Below are positions 1 through 8,179 of a DNA stretch of 64,000 nt, in pieces. Position numbers and translations under genes: made by a program. The notes beneath the pieces were generated by a model. It searched no databases. It was not told the DNA's origin and worked only from the letters and a program-made list of their open reading frames with translations. The number at the start of each line of letters is the position of its first letter. Positions within the stretch are counted from its first letter, which is position 1. Source of the stretch: Bacillus sp. B-jedd (GTDB taxonomy: Bacteria; Bacillota; Bacilli; Bacillales; Cytobacillaceae); contig NZ_CCXR01000001.1 in assembly GCF_000821085.1 (NCBI RefSeq), positions 4,113,001 through 4,177,000 of the forward strand, read 5' to 3'.

Positions 1-380
1 GAATTGAGAATATGGTCCGGACGTCCAATATCAAGGAAAATGAAGGTCATCGCCGTAATCATGCTGACAATGGCTGAGAGCAATGCCGACCGGCCGATTT
101 TTTCATATTGGTGCATACCGAAACCATAAACGAGGGTTGATAGCAAAAATGACCCCGCGCTCATCCCGATAAAATAAATATAAAACGCTACCCAGCCGCC
201 CCAAGGAACGGTATTCGATAAATAGGTCGAGGTCATCCCTTCGAGCAAGTAGCCTTTAATGATTGAATAAATCCCGATTGCAAAGACAGCCATAAGTCCG
301 GTCCACCAGACTTTTTCGAGAGTGCCCATTTTGCCTTTCCTGGGCTGTTGAAGCTTTGTATGTGAAAGATTGAGCTCCAT
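1..380 (-). CDS. NrfD/PsrC-type membrane anchor subunit of a molybdo-oxidoreductase (partial)
   Basis: Seen: an ORF starting with ATG at 380 behind a GGGAGATG ribosome binding site and running off the window edge (about 126 residues). After a short charged N-terminus (MELNLSHTKL) it has hydrophobic segments with the typical NrfD stretch NTVPWGGWVAFYIYF and a GRPDHILN end. Known: NrfD/PsrC proteins are 8-9 helix quinone-reactive anchors of complex iron-sulfur molybdoenzymes such as polysulfide, thiosulfate or selenate reductases. It lies about 100 bp downstream of the Fe-S subunit gene in the same operon; the catalytic molybdopterin subunit is probably beyond the edge. A B-C-A gene order with tatA resembles the selenate reductase srdBCA operon described from Bacillus selenatarsenatis, but the substrate cannot be told from this fragment. 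Confidence 0.85.
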   Translation of the reverse strand, partial: MELNLSHTKLQQPRKGKMGTLEKVWWTGLMAVFAIGIYSIIKGYLLEGMTSTYLSNTVPWGGWVAFYIYFIGMSAGSFLLSTLVYGFGMHQYEKIGRSALLSAIVSMITAMTFIFLDIGRPDHILN

Positions 381-482
381 TTATTTCATCTCCCATTTCT
401 AGAAACTTTTTATTCTCATTTTGTGTTGCTGGCCCACTATGAAGCCGTTTATTTTTTGTTAACTTCTCAGGACCCCTGGGGT

Positions 483-1379
483 TTATTTCAAATAAACGAC
501 CCGCGGCTGTGTCCCAAGCTCTTCTTTGAGGCGGAAGGCGCGCGGACTTGCTGCAAGCTTCGAAACGGTGCTGTTCGGATCATTGAAATCCCCGAAGTAA
601 CGGGCATCACCGATACACGTTTCCACACATGCCGGTTCTTCGCCCCGCTCCAGCCGATGGAAACAGAAGCTGCACTTACGGACGGTCCCTTCCGGAATTT
701 TCTTCTTACCCCTGCTGCCGCGGTCCATTCCGTATTCGGGGCTTGTCACATCATCAAAGCCAACCATTTCCTGTTCATAGCTATTGCCGAAATCGTACGA
801 CCGCGCGCCGTACGGGCAGGCTACCATGCAATAGCGGCAGCCGATGCAGCGGTCATTGTCAATGGCGACAATGCCGTTTTCCATTTTAAATGTCGCCCTC
901 GTCGGGCATACTTGCGCGCATGCCGGCTTGTCGCATTGCATGCATGGCCGCGGAAGGTTTACGACAGCGAGATTAGGATAGTCGCCAATCAGTTCTTCAA
1001 GGACGACATTGTAGGACATACCCGGGGGCGTCCTGTTTTCTGCCTTGCAAGAAACGGTACATGTATCGCAGCCCACACATTTCTGCAGGTCGATGACCAT
1101 CCCCCATTTCGGCCCTGTATACTTTTTGTCTTTCGGTGCCGAAGGGGCTGCCGAAAAATGGTTTCCGAATTCGCCGATCAGGGATGCGGAATAGATTTTA
1201 TGGAACTCGTCGATTTTCAAGGATCCATTCAAGACTTTTCTTGCATCCCTCGCCATATTCACGCCAAGCTTCGTGTCGTACGGTGACTTATCAAGTTCCT
1301 TTACGGCATCAGGCAAAATTTTATCAACCATTTTGGTGAAATCTTTCACATCAGGGGTGAATTTTGATAACAATCCCAT
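483..1379 (-). CDS. Four-cluster ferredoxin-type Fe-S subunit of a molybdopterin oxidoreductase
   Basis: 298 residues, ATG at 1379 behind AAAGGAT. Seen: an unusual N-terminal extension of about 90 residues, then four Cys groups of the DmsB/PsrB type: CVGCDTCTVSC, CMQCDKPACAQVCP, CIGCRYCMVACP and CSFCFHRL...ACVETC, enough for four [4Fe-4S] clusters. Known: this subunit passes electrons between an NrfD-type quinone-linked anchor and the molybdopterin catalytic subunit. No Tat signal is visible here, so it probably travels with the catalytic subunit. It sits between tatA (6 bp away) and the NrfD gene in an operon led by a sigma-54 promoter. The substrate (polysulfide, thiosulfate, selenate, arsenate or other) is unknown. 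Confidence 0.88.
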   Translation of the reverse strand: MGLLSKFTPDVKDFTKMVDKILPDAVKELDKSPYDTKLGVNMARDARKVLNGSLKIDEFHKIYSASLIGEFGNHFSAAPSAPKDKKYTGPKWGMVIDLQKCVGCDTCTVSCKAENRTPPGMSYNVVLEELIGDYPNLAVVNLPRPCMQCDKPACAQVCPTRATFKMENGIVAIDNDRCIGCRYCMVACPYGARSYDFGNSYEQEMVGFDDVTSPEYGMDRGSRGKKKIPEGTVRKCSFCFHRLERGEEPACVETCIGDARYFGDFNDPNSTVSKLAASPRAFRLKEELGTQPRVVYLK

Positions 1380-1385
1380 AATTGA

Positions 1386-1595
1386 TCATCCTTTCGTTTC
1401 GTTTTTATCCAAAGCTGCAGCTGCTTCTTTTATGTCCTCTTCAATATCCTCGGTAAGGGCGCGCGTTGATTTCTTGAACTCCCTCAAAGTGTCACCGACC
1501 GCCCGGCCCAATTCCGGAAGTTTCTTCGGCCCGAAAACAATTAGTGCCAGGACAAGTATTAAAATCAATCCAGGGATTCCAATATTGGATAACAA
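1386..1595 (-). CDS. tatA: Twin-arginine translocase subunit TatA
   Basis: About 69 residues. I prefer the TTG at 1595, 10 nt after AAAGGA, giving [14 protein letters not shown]; the upstream GTG at 1604 lies only 1 nt from the Shine-Dalgarno sequence. Seen: one N-terminal membrane helix, the [14 protein letters not shown] hinge and amphipathic helix, and a charged tail, all classic TatA. Known: TatA forms the pore through which folded cofactor-bearing proteins cross the membrane. As first gene of an operon encoding a molybdoenzyme it probably supplies dedicated export capacity. The adjacent operon also encodes a Tat substrate (FdhA, motif RRQFLK). No tatC is present in the window. Confidence 0.93.
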   Translation of the reverse strand: MLSNIGIPGLILILVLALIVFGPKKLPELGRAVGDTLREFKKSTRALTEDIEEDIKEAAAALDKNETKG

Positions 1596-1636
1596 ATTGA
1601 CCACATCCTTTAAATTCTTTCTTCATTAAACATACA

Positions 1637-1653
1637 TGCAAGAAGTGTGCCAA
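1637..1653 (-). promoter_or_regulatory. Sigma-54 (-24/-12) promoter for tatA and the oxidoreductase operon
   Basis: On the minus strand the sequence TGGCACACTTCTTGCA matches the sigma-54 consensus TGGCACGNNNNTTGCW at all conserved positions except the G after TGGCAC. The GG and GC doublets have the correct spacing. The predicted start is near 1626, about 30 nt before the TTG of tatA. The neighbouring response regulator has the sigma-54 contact motif GAFTGA, which fits this promoter being its target. Confidence 0.9.
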
Positions 1654-1660
1654 AATGAAA

Positions 1661-1700
1661 AAGAGCAAGGCTCGGGGGTTTATTCCCTCGCCTTGCTCTT
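1661..1700. terminator. Bidirectional hairpin terminator between regulator gene and sigma-54 promoter
   Basis: GAGCAAGG pairs with CCTTGCTC around a G/C-rich inner stem, with A-runs on one side and T-runs on the other. It would end the response-regulator transcript on the minus strand. It lies between the upstream activator boxes (1707-1752) and the -24/-12 promoter, a stretch that the DNA loop would span. Confidence 0.8.
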
Positions 1701-1706
1701 TTATCA

Positions 1707-1752
1707 TGACATTTTGTCAAAGCATGACATTTTGGCACATGACAAAATGGCA
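1707..1752. promoter_or_regulatory. Three 13-bp upstream activator boxes for the sigma-54 regulator
   Basis: Three related palindromic boxes: TGACATTTTGTCA (1707-1719, perfect arms TGACA/TGTCA), TGACATTTTGGCA (1725-1737) and TGACAAAATGGCA (1740-1752). They lie roughly 80-125 bp upstream of the predicted start at about 1626, the usual distance for enhancer sites. A half-match (GTGCCAAAATGA) overlaps the -24 element. That they bind the neighbouring response regulator is inference from position and symmetry. Confidence 0.75.
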
Positions 1753-1754
1753 CG

Positions 1755-3089
1755 CTATTCATGTAACGCATATTGTTCTATTTTCCTGTACAAGTTTCTG
1801 ACGCTTATGCCCAATGCTTCAGCAGCCTTCATTTTATTCCAATTCATCAACGCCAGAGTTTTGCCGATATGCTCCTTCTCCATCTCTTCCAATGTCGCAA
1901 TTTTACCATCCACTAGGCCCGGCCGGCCGTCGGACCGCGTTGGCAGCATTAGGTCTTTCTCCTCGATAACCGGGCCTCTTGACAAAATAAGGCCTCTTTC
2001 AATCAGATGATGGAGCTCCCTAACATTGCCCGGAAAGGAATAGGATTGCAGAGCATGGAGGGCGCTATCGCCTATTTTTATGCCCGGCTGTTTCGCTTTT
2101 TGCAAAAAATGCCTTATCAAAACCGGGATGTCATCCGGCCTGTCCCGCAACGGAGGAATCGCCAGGGAAATGACATTCAGCCGATAATATAAATCCTCCC
2201 TGAACCGGCCTTCTTCCACTTCCTTTTGCATGTCCCGGTTAGTGGCGGCAACAACCCGGACACTTACCTTCCTTTCGCGGACATCGCCAACCTTTCTGAA
2301 TTCGCCGGTCTCCAGGAAGCGAAGGAGCTTAACTTGGAGCATAAGCGGCATTTCGCCGAGTTCATCGAGAAAAAGTGTGCCGCCATTCGCTGCTTCAACC
2401 AACCCTTTTTTATCTTGGACCGCACCTGTGAAAGCGCCCCTAACATGTCCGAACAGTTCGCTTTCTAGCAATTGTTCGGGAATGGCCCCTGAGTTCACGG
2501 CAACAAAAGGCTCTTCCGCACGGCTGCTCCAATAATGGAGGGCTTTGGCAAACAGTTCCTTGCCCGTACCGCTTTCACCTTCAATCAGGACTGGCAGATC
2601 ATTATCGGATATCCGTTCCGTCAATTCAAGCAGCTCACGGAATTTAAGGTTTTGCCCGATAATCTGAAAATCATTTTGCTGCCTGATGATGGTTTTCATA
2701 CTGTCATTTTTATCTTTTAACAGCTTATTCTCAAGAGCCTTCTGGATCGTGATTTCGAGCTCGGATAAATTGTATGGTTTGGCGAGATAATCGAATGCGC
2801 CATTTTTCATCGCCTCTATGGCTGTTTCAACTGTGCCATGTCCGGTCAGCATCAGCACTTCCGTTTCAGGCTGGATCATTTTCGTCCTTTTAAGTAATTC
2901 GATTCCGTCCATGCCGGGGAGCCGGATATCATAAATCACCACATCATAATAATATTTATTCAATAACGGGAGCGCTTCTTCAGCACTGACGGCAGAATCA
3001 GTTGAATACCCATGCCTATTGAGCCTCATGACAAGCAGTTCTGTTAAATCGTCTTCATCGTCCACTACCAGCAGCCTTGCCGTTTTCAT
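1755..3089 (-). CDS. Sigma-54-dependent NtrC-family response regulator
   Basis: 444 residues in three domains. The N-terminal receiver has acidic residues D10/D11 and phospho-acceptor D54. The central AAA+ domain has Walker A GESGTGKE (about 171-178), the sigma-54 contact loop GAFTGA (218-223) and Walker B-like TLFLDELGEM. The C-terminus carries a Fis-type helix-turn-helix (MKAAEALGISVRNLYRKI). Its start overlaps the kinase stop by 4 bp, so the pair is co-translated. A sigma-54 promoter with palindromic upstream boxes lies directly after its 3' end, so its likely target is the adjacent tatA/Fe-S/NrfD operon. Confidence 0.95.
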   Translation of the reverse strand: MKTARLLVVDDEDDLTELLVMRLNRHGYSTDSAVSAEEALPLLNKYYYDVVIYDIRLPGMDGIELLKRTKMIQPETEVLMLTGHGTVETAIEAMKNGAFDYLAKPYNLSELEITIQKALENKLLKDKNDSMKTIIRQQNDFQIIGQNLKFRELLELTERISDNDLPVLIEGESGTGKELFAKALHYWSSRAEEPFVAVNSGAIPEQLLESELFGHVRGAFTGAVQDKKGLVEAANGGTLFLDELGEMPLMLQVKLLRFLETGEFRKVGDVRERKVSVRVVAATNRDMQKEVEEGRFREDLYYRLNVISLAIPPLRDRPDDIPVLIRHFLQKAKQPGIKIGDSALHALQSYSFPGNVRELHHLIERGLILSRGPVIEEKDLMLPTRSDGRPGLVDGKIATLEEMEKEHIGKTLALMNWNKMKAAEALGISVRNLYRKIEQYALHE

Positions 3090-5170
3090 CGCACTTCCTC
3101 CTTTACTAGTTCGTGGGCTGGCAGCCGGATTTCCGCAAGGGTGCCTTTTCCTTTTTCACTACTTAAGCTAATCGAACCGCCAAACTGCTGAATGATTCCA
3201 TAGCAGACGGACAGCCCCAGGCCCGTTCCTTTTCCGGCCGGCTTTGTCGTATAAAACGGGTCGAATACCCGCGGCAGGATTTCTTCGGGGATGCCTTGCC
3301 CACTATCGCTTACACACAATAAGATATCGTTTTTATCTCTTTTAGCCGAAATTCCAATACTCCCTCCGGCCACGGACGCATCAATTGAATTATTCAAGAG
3401 ATTGACGAGCACTTGCATCAATTTCAAACTGTCGCCTTTGAACAGCGGTAAGTCCTTCTCGACACTAAGTTCCAAAGCAATCTTGTTCTTTTTCAATGAA
3501 TGTTCGACAAGGCTGACGCTGTTTTGAATGGTTTCAATCAAATCCACCGAAGCTTCATTCCAGGTTGACTTGCGCGAGAAATTTAGCAAATTGCCGGTTA
3601 TTTTTTTGCAGCGGACCGTATTGTCCCGGATTTTCTGCAAATAACGAAGAACTTCCTCTTCGCCCACGTTCTCCTCACCGATCCGGTCGATTAAGTCTTC
3701 TGAATAGACACTGATGGTTGCCAGAGGATTATTTACCTCATGGGCAAAACTTGAAGCCATCAGGCCAAGCGCCGCCAGCTTGTCGGTCTGGGCTATTTTT
3801 TCTTCGAGCTCCTTTTGTTCTGTCACGTCCTCGATAAACAACAGGAACTCCCCTTCACCCTCGATTTTATTATCCAAAGGAAAAACGCGGTGCCTGTAAA
3901 TTCTCTTCATACCCTGAGGATTATTTAAGGTGATCAGCCTTTCCCCGCTCTCATTGAAGTCCGGTTCAGTAATCGGGCAATCGCGGCAGGGCTCCCCCCT
4001 ATCTCCCAAGGCAAAATAACAGGGAAGGTTCTGCTGTTCCTCGCCAAGCAACTCTTTAAACATCGGATTCATCCAAGTAAACTTATAGTCTCCGGTTACA
4101 AGAGCCATACCCGCCCCGATGCCGTTCAGGACAACGTTCAATTGTTCCTTTTCCTGTTCAAGCCTTTTGGATTTATCTTGCAGGTCGGCACTCATTTCAT
4201 TAAAAGTGCCAGCCAGCTTTCCAAGTTCATCCTCCTGCAAAACCTTAATAGGATTGATTTTTTTGCCGGCTTTCAGCTTATTCATTTCCCGGTCGAGTAA
4301 AATAATCGGCTTCGTGAAATTAAGTCCTGCGTAGACACTGATCAGACTGATGATAAGAGTCACCAGCGCCACAACTGTTAGGCCGTTCCGCATCATTTCT
4401 TTAATTGGAAAGTAGGCAGCCTCCTTCGGCTGTTCCATTACTAGCGTCCATCCAAGGCCCGGAATATGTTCTTCCACTCCCAAAACAGAACGGGAATTTG
4501 CAACCGGGTTTTTACTCCAAAGCCGGCTGTAATCCTGATGGGCGATCACTTTTCCGTTTTTATCAAGCAAATACAAATAGGAATCATTGTCCTGCCGTTG
4601 GGACGAGATTTTGCCAATCAATTTCTGGAGCTGGACAACTGCCCCATAGCCTTTTCTTTTGCCATTCTCACTATATGGAACCGCAAGCTTCATGATCGGC
4701 TGGCCAAATTGGTTGAATTCCACCTGGCCGTATATTTTTTCTTCCGTCTGGAATGCTTTCCACATATTATCTGTGAACCACTTTTCATTCGGCTCAACAA
4801 GGTTTAGGTTATACCTTGACACTCTTTTTTCCGCATTGCCGGTCTCGGAAATTCTCACAATCTCTTCTATTGATTCATTTTGGTCAAGCAGCTCGTAATA
4901 GCCGGTGTCGCTGTTTGCTGATTCACTTAACACCGACAGCATTTGCAGATGCTGGAACGTCTGGTTGAATTCGAGCTCAATTTCATTCGATAAGTTTAGC
5001 AGAACGAGATTTTGCCTTTCATTGATCCGGTCTTCGAGCTCTGCTTTCGTATGGATGAAATAGTACAAGCTTAATAGAAGCAAAGGAATGGAGGACATGA
5101 GGATTCCGAACGCCAGCACTTTATTTCTGATCGGCTGGGAATAGATCCACCGTTTCATTTTACTGACCAC
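3086..5170 (-). CDS. Membrane sensor histidine kinase with extracellular sensor, HAMP and Cys-containing PAS
   Basis: About 694 residues. The start is uncertain: GTG at 5170 has GGAGG 5 nt upstream; ATG at 5158, just after the upstream stop, or ATG at 5200 are alternatives. Seen: TM1 about 17-39, an extracellular Cache-like region to about 260, TM2 about 263-284, HAMP, then a PAS domain with Cys near 384, 395 and 398 (PCYFALG...PCRDCP). It ends with a HisKA domain (SSFAHEVNNPLA, His about 477) and HATPase (NLLNNSID, DSGQGIPEE, GTGLGLS). It partners the downstream response regulator (4-bp overlap) and probably the upstream binding protein. The Cys triad suggests redox, metal or Fe-S sensing, which is inference. 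Confidence 0.93.
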   Translation of the reverse strand: MVSKMKRWIYSQPIRNKVLAFGILMSSIPLLLLSLYYFIHTKAELEDRINERQNLVLLNLSNEIELEFNQTFQHLQMLSVLSESANSDTGYYELLDQNESIEEIVRISETGNAEKRVSRYNLNLVEPNEKWFTDNMWKAFQTEEKIYGQVEFNQFGQPIMKLAVPYSENGKRKGYGAVVQLQKLIGKISSQRQDNDSYLYLLDKNGKVIAHQDYSRLWSKNPVANSRSVLGVEEHIPGLGWTLVMEQPKEAAYFPIKEMMRNGLTVVALVTLIISLISVYAGLNFTKPIILLDREMNKLKAGKKINPIKVLQEDELGKLAGTFNEMSADLQDKSKRLEQEKEQLNVVLNGIGAGMALVTGDYKFTWMNPMFKELLGEEQQNLPCYFALGDRGEPCRDCPITEPDFNESGERLITLNNPQGMKRIYRHRVFPLDNKIEGEGEFLLFIEDVTEQKELEEKIAQTDKLAALGLMASSFAHEVNNPLATISVYSEDLIDRIGEENVGEEEVLRYLQKIRDNTVRCKKITGNLLNFSRKSTWNEASVDLIETIQNSVSLVEHSLKKNKIALELSVEKDLPLFKGDSLKLMQVLVNLLNNSIDASVAGGSIGISAKRDKNDILLCVSDSGQGIPEEILPRVFDPFYTTKPAGKGTGLGLSVCYGIIQQFGGSISLSSEKGKGTLAEIRLPAHELVKEEVR

Positions 5171-6170
5171 CGGAACCTCCCCTTTCTTTAGCCCCGTCAT
5201 AATCGGCTATAGACATTAAGTCAGGGTTCAGTTCCAGCTTTAGAAAATCGGCTTCATTTTTGCTGATAACGAATTGCAGATTATCAGACAGCTCGACAGG
5301 CAAATCTCCTGGTGAGTTCCCCTTTACAAGCAGACTGATATACCTGGCAGCCTGGTATCCCTGTTCATAGTACCCAGCGCCATAGCTTGCCAGAAAACCG
5401 CCGCTGACATCGTTTTTATAAATTCCCATCGATGGAAGCCTGTTCTCATGTGCCAATCTGGCAAGATCCGCTGTCATCGACTCGATTTTAAAGCTTGGCA
5501 AAATAAACAGCGCATCACCGGGCCTAGCTTCAGCAGTCAGTTTCCCTTCAAAGCCGGGGGTCCTAATATCCCAGGGCACAATTGTTAACGAAAGCTTTTC
5601 GGCGGCCGTTTCCGTTTCCTTCAGACTGATTTTGCTGGCTGAAATGGCCGTATCATAAATTACGTGAACCCGTCCTATCGAAGGTACGAGATCTTTTAAA
5701 AGTTCGAGCCGTTTGCCTGTAATACTCGTATGGTAATTGCTTATGCCAGTAAACTTTCCTCCGGGATGCTTATAATCCTTAATGAGTCCCAATTCTTGCG
5801 GCGCTGCCACTCCGGCAAAAACAACGGGAACCTGGAGCCCCTTTTTTTCACCAAGCTCCTTAAGCCTTATCGTTTCAACTCCGCCCATGCTCACAATTAT
5901 GTCAGGCGAGGAAGCCAATAGGGCATCGATTTGGCCATTGAGTTTCGCAGGCTGATCCCCCGCATTTTTTACAATAAATATGAATTCCCCATCCTCATAC
6001 CCCAGGTCTTTTAAACCCTTTTTCAAGCCGGTCAGTTTTTCATGTCGGCTGTCACCCACCATCAAAACGCCAATTTTAGTCTTCGCCTCAACGACGGATC
6101 CCGCCGCACTATAGACAAGCATGGAAATCGTTGCAATCGTCAGGAAAAACAAATACCATTTCGTTTTCAT
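5160..6170 (-). CDS. Exported ABC-type substrate-binding protein (TrpX-like, PF04392-type), probable sensor partner
   Basis: 336 residues with an N-terminal signal peptide (MKTKWYLFFLTIATISMLVYSAA) and no lipobox cysteine. The fold pattern (KIGVLMVGDSRHEKLTGLKKGL, DIIVSMGGVETIRLKE, VVFAGVAAPQELGL) is that of the TrpX/YtrF-like binding protein family. No permease or ATPase gene is nearby; instead its 3' end abuts a histidine kinase gene. Inference: it binds a ligand outside the membrane and presents it to the kinase, a three-component arrangement known for some other binding-protein-assisted kinases. The ligand is unknown; an electron acceptor for the downstream molybdoenzyme is an obvious candidate. 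Confidence 0.85.
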   Translation of the reverse strand: MKTKWYLFFLTIATISMLVYSAAGSVVEAKTKIGVLMVGDSRHEKLTGLKKGLKDLGYEDGEFIFIVKNAGDQPAKLNGQIDALLASSPDIIVSMGGVETIRLKELGEKKGLQVPVVFAGVAAPQELGLIKDYKHPGGKFTGISNYHTSITGKRLELLKDLVPSIGRVHVIYDTAISASKISLKETETAAEKLSLTIVPWDIRTPGFEGKLTAEARPGDALFILPSFKIESMTADLARLAHENRLPSMGIYKNDVSGGFLASYGAGYYEQGYQAARYISLLVKGNSPGDLPVELSDNLQFVISKNEADFLKLELNPDLMSIADYDGAKERGGSGGQ

Positions 6171-6274
6171 GAGTTAACTCTCCCAAATATAGCTTTCTAC
6201 TATTATTGTATAGGAAAAATTGTTTACTCCTTCTCGCAAAAAGGGTAATTTCGTGAATGTTTTCTAGTCAAAAC

Positions 6275-6313
6275 AAAAAAGCCAGTCAAATTTCGACTGA
6301 CTGACAGGCTTTC
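6275..6313 (-). terminator. Rho-independent terminator after moeB
   Basis: On the minus strand AAAGCC and AGTCA arms pair with TGACT and GGCTTT, followed by TTTTTTG. It closes the long fdh/moco operon just after the moeB stop at 6330. Confidence 0.8.
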
Positions 6314-6329
6314 CTGAAATAGTATTCAT

Positions 6330-7349
6330 TTATCCCATAATCCTCTGATACAACGACTTCGCATGGGTCAAGTCCTTCGTTCCGTGGATGAGCGCGCGCC
6401 CATCCTTAAAAATGACCATCCGCTCCCCGCCTAGTTCCACCGCAAGTAAATAGGGATTGCCTTTTACTTCGTACCCAAGCGAACTAAGCTGGCCGGCAAG
6501 CTTTTCAAGTGATACTTCCCCATTGGAGGACGGGCGGATCTGTACGGTATCCCGGCCGCAAAGCACGGTCGTTTTCGTCCTATTCTCCTCATCAAGATAC
6601 GGATAAGTCGGATGCTCGCCGCAGGAAAGGCAGCCTGCGAACTTCGCCTTTGACATTTTCATCGACGTGTATTCATTCCTCCACAAATCAAAGCTGACAA
6701 AAGTCGCCCTGACCGCCTCCCAGTCCTCGGCCAGAATTTTGAAAGCCTCCGCCGATTGATGGGCAATGACCATCTGGACAGCCGGGGCAATAATCCCGCC
6801 TGTATCGCACGTCAGTCCTTGGAGAGGAATGGTTCTTAGAAGACAGTTCAGGCATGGCGTCACCCCCGGAATAATGGTGAAACTCATTCCATGGCTGCCA
6901 ACGCATGCGCCGTAAATCCACGGGATCCTGTATTTTTGGGAGACGTCATTAATGGCCATCCTTGTTTCAAAATTATCCGTCGCATCAATGATTAAATCGG
7001 TCCCTTTGGCGAGTTCCTCCAGGACTTCAGGATTAGCGTCCCCGATGATTGCTTCAATTTCAACGTCCGAATTGATGGCGTGCAGCCGCTTCTCTGCCGC
7101 GGCGGCCTTCGGGAGCTTTTCAGCCACATCTTCTTCCGTATACAGCTGCTGGCGCTGGAGATTGCTCGCTTCCACGTAGTCCCGGTCGATGATTGTCAGC
7201 CTGCCGATGCCCGCTCTGACCAGCACCTCTGCATTTCCTGAACCGAGGGCTCCCGCGCCAATCATCAGGACATGTTTTGAGCGGATTTTTGCCTGGCCTT
7301 CTTTTCCGATGCCGGGAAAAAGGATTTGCCTTGAATATCGTTCTGCCAT
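6330..7349 (-). CDS. moeB: Molybdopterin-synthase adenylyltransferase MoeB (ThiF/HesA family)
   Basis: 339 residues, the length of the Bacillus subtilis MoeB. Seen: the nucleotide motif IGAGALGSGNAE (about residues 31-42), the ATP/adenylation motif DYVEASNLQRQQLY, DATDNFETR, and two zinc-binding CxxC pairs (CLNC and CLSC). A short C-terminal domain replaces a rhodanese domain. Known: MoeB adenylates the C-terminal Gly of MoaD with ATP so that sulfur can be loaded. It is the last gene of the moco operon, 110 bp after moaD, with a hairpin in the gap that may reduce read-through. ATG at 7349 follows AAGGAG. Confidence 0.92.
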   Translation of the reverse strand: MAERYSRQILFPGIGKEGQAKIRSKHVLMIGAGALGSGNAEVLVRAGIGRLTIIDRDYVEASNLQRQQLYTEEDVAEKLPKAAAAEKRLHAINSDVEIEAIIGDANPEVLEELAKGTDLIIDATDNFETRMAINDVSQKYRIPWIYGACVGSHGMSFTIIPGVTPCLNCLLRTIPLQGLTCDTGGIIAPAVQMVIAHQSAEAFKILAEDWEAVRATFVSFDLWRNEYTSMKMSKAKFAGCLSCGEHPTYPYLDEENRTKTTVLCGRDTVQIRPSSNGEVSLEKLAGQLSSLGYEVKGNPYLLAVELGGERMVIFKDGRALIHGTKDLTHAKSLYQRIMG

Positions 7350-7396
7350 AATTGTGTCTCCTTTTCATTTCAAGCCTTTCCGTTCGCAATCGATTC

Positions 7397-7433
7397 GAAA
7401 GAAGGCTTCCCGATTTCAGGAAGCCTTCTTTTA
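7397..7433 (-). terminator. Hairpin between moaD and moeB (attenuator-like)
   Basis: GAAGGCTTCC and GGAAGCCTTC form a strong 10-bp stem with short T-runs on both sides. On the minus strand it follows the moaD stop and precedes moeB, so it may partly terminate transcription or stabilise the upstream message. Confidence 0.6.
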
Positions 7434-7458
7434 GCATTATAATCACGAGGCCCGGTTT

Positions 7459-7692
7459 TCAGCCTCCGCTGACCGGCGGGATGAATGCGATGACATCGCC
7501 TTCGTTGATGGTTTCGTCATTTGAAGAAAACTCCTCATTCACGGCCGCCATGACTGTGTCCATTTTAGGTAAATCATATTTTTCGGCCAGCTCCATCTTG
7601 AGTTGCCCGACGGTTTTGCCTGCGGCGTCGACTGTAATCGAATCTACGCCCGCGGCATCGCGCAAATGGGCGAAAAACATCACTTTATTCAT
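7459..7692 (-). CDS. moaD: Molybdopterin synthase small subunit MoaD
   Basis: 77 residues with a ubiquitin-like fold pattern (MNKVMFFAHLRDAAGVD) and the required C-terminal Gly-Gly (IPPVSGG). Known: the thiocarboxylated C-terminus donates sulfur to precursor Z in the MoaD2-MoaE2 synthase, after activation by MoeB, encoded next. Its start overlaps the end of moaE by 8 bp, so the two subunits are translationally coupled. ATG at 7692 follows AGGAGG. Confidence 0.95.
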   Translation of the reverse strand: MNKVMFFAHLRDAAGVDSITVDAAGKTVGQLKMELAEKYDLPKMDTVMAAVNEEFSSNDETINEGDVIAFIPPVSGG

Positions 7693-8146
7693 TCAAATCC
7701 TCCTCTTCCGGCTTGCCGGTCGGATAAGAAACGGTTTCAAGCTGGTTGCCGACCCATTCCTCGCCATCCTCCCAATGCTCCTTCTTCCAGATCGGGACAA
7801 TTTCCTTAATCCTCTCAATTGCATACCGGTTCGCCTCATAGGCATCAGCGCGGTGAGGGGTCGATACGGCAATGACAACGGCGATATCGGTAATGTCCAG
7901 CTTGCCGACCCGGTGGCTGATCGCAACCTTCGAACCTGCCCAGCGCTCCTCTATTTCCCTGCCGATTTGCTCCAGTTTTTTTACGGCCATCGCTTCATAG
8001 GCTTCATAAATCAAATACAACGTTTTTTTGCCTTTTGTCAGTTCACGGACTGTCCCAATGAAGGTCGTAATCGCCCCGGCCTCCCGCTGGACGACTTTGT
8101 CAATGACTGACTGGATATCGATCGGTTCCTTAGCAATTTCAAACAT
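7685..8146 (-). CDS. moaE: Molybdopterin synthase catalytic subunit MoaE
   Basis: 153 residues. Seen: the family signature GAITTFIGTVRELTKGK, then LYLIYEAYEAMAVKKLEQI with the conserved lysines, and VGKLDITDIAVVIAVSTPHR. Known: MoaE carries the active site of molybdopterin synthase and inserts two sulfurs from MoaD into cyclic pyranopterin monophosphate. It overlaps moaD by 8 bp and follows the MoeA/PBP gene by 33 bp. moaA, moaB and moaC, needed for the earlier steps, are not in this window and must be elsewhere. ATG at 8146 follows GGGGAGG. Confidence 0.95.
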   Translation of the reverse strand: MFEIAKEPIDIQSVIDKVVQREAGAITTFIGTVRELTKGKKTLYLIYEAYEAMAVKKLEQIGREIEERWAGSKVAISHRVGKLDITDIAVVIAVSTPHRADAYEANRYAIERIKEIVPIWKKEHWEDGEEWVGNQLETVSYPTGKPEEEDLNE

Positions 8147-8179
8147 GATATACCTCCCCGAACCTTTTCCCGGCGGTAT

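Noticed and set aside
423..1286. A 287-residue plus-strand reading frame over the Fe-S subunit gene
   Set aside because: Antisense shadow of a gene with intact ferredoxin motifs; no family features or ribosome binding site.
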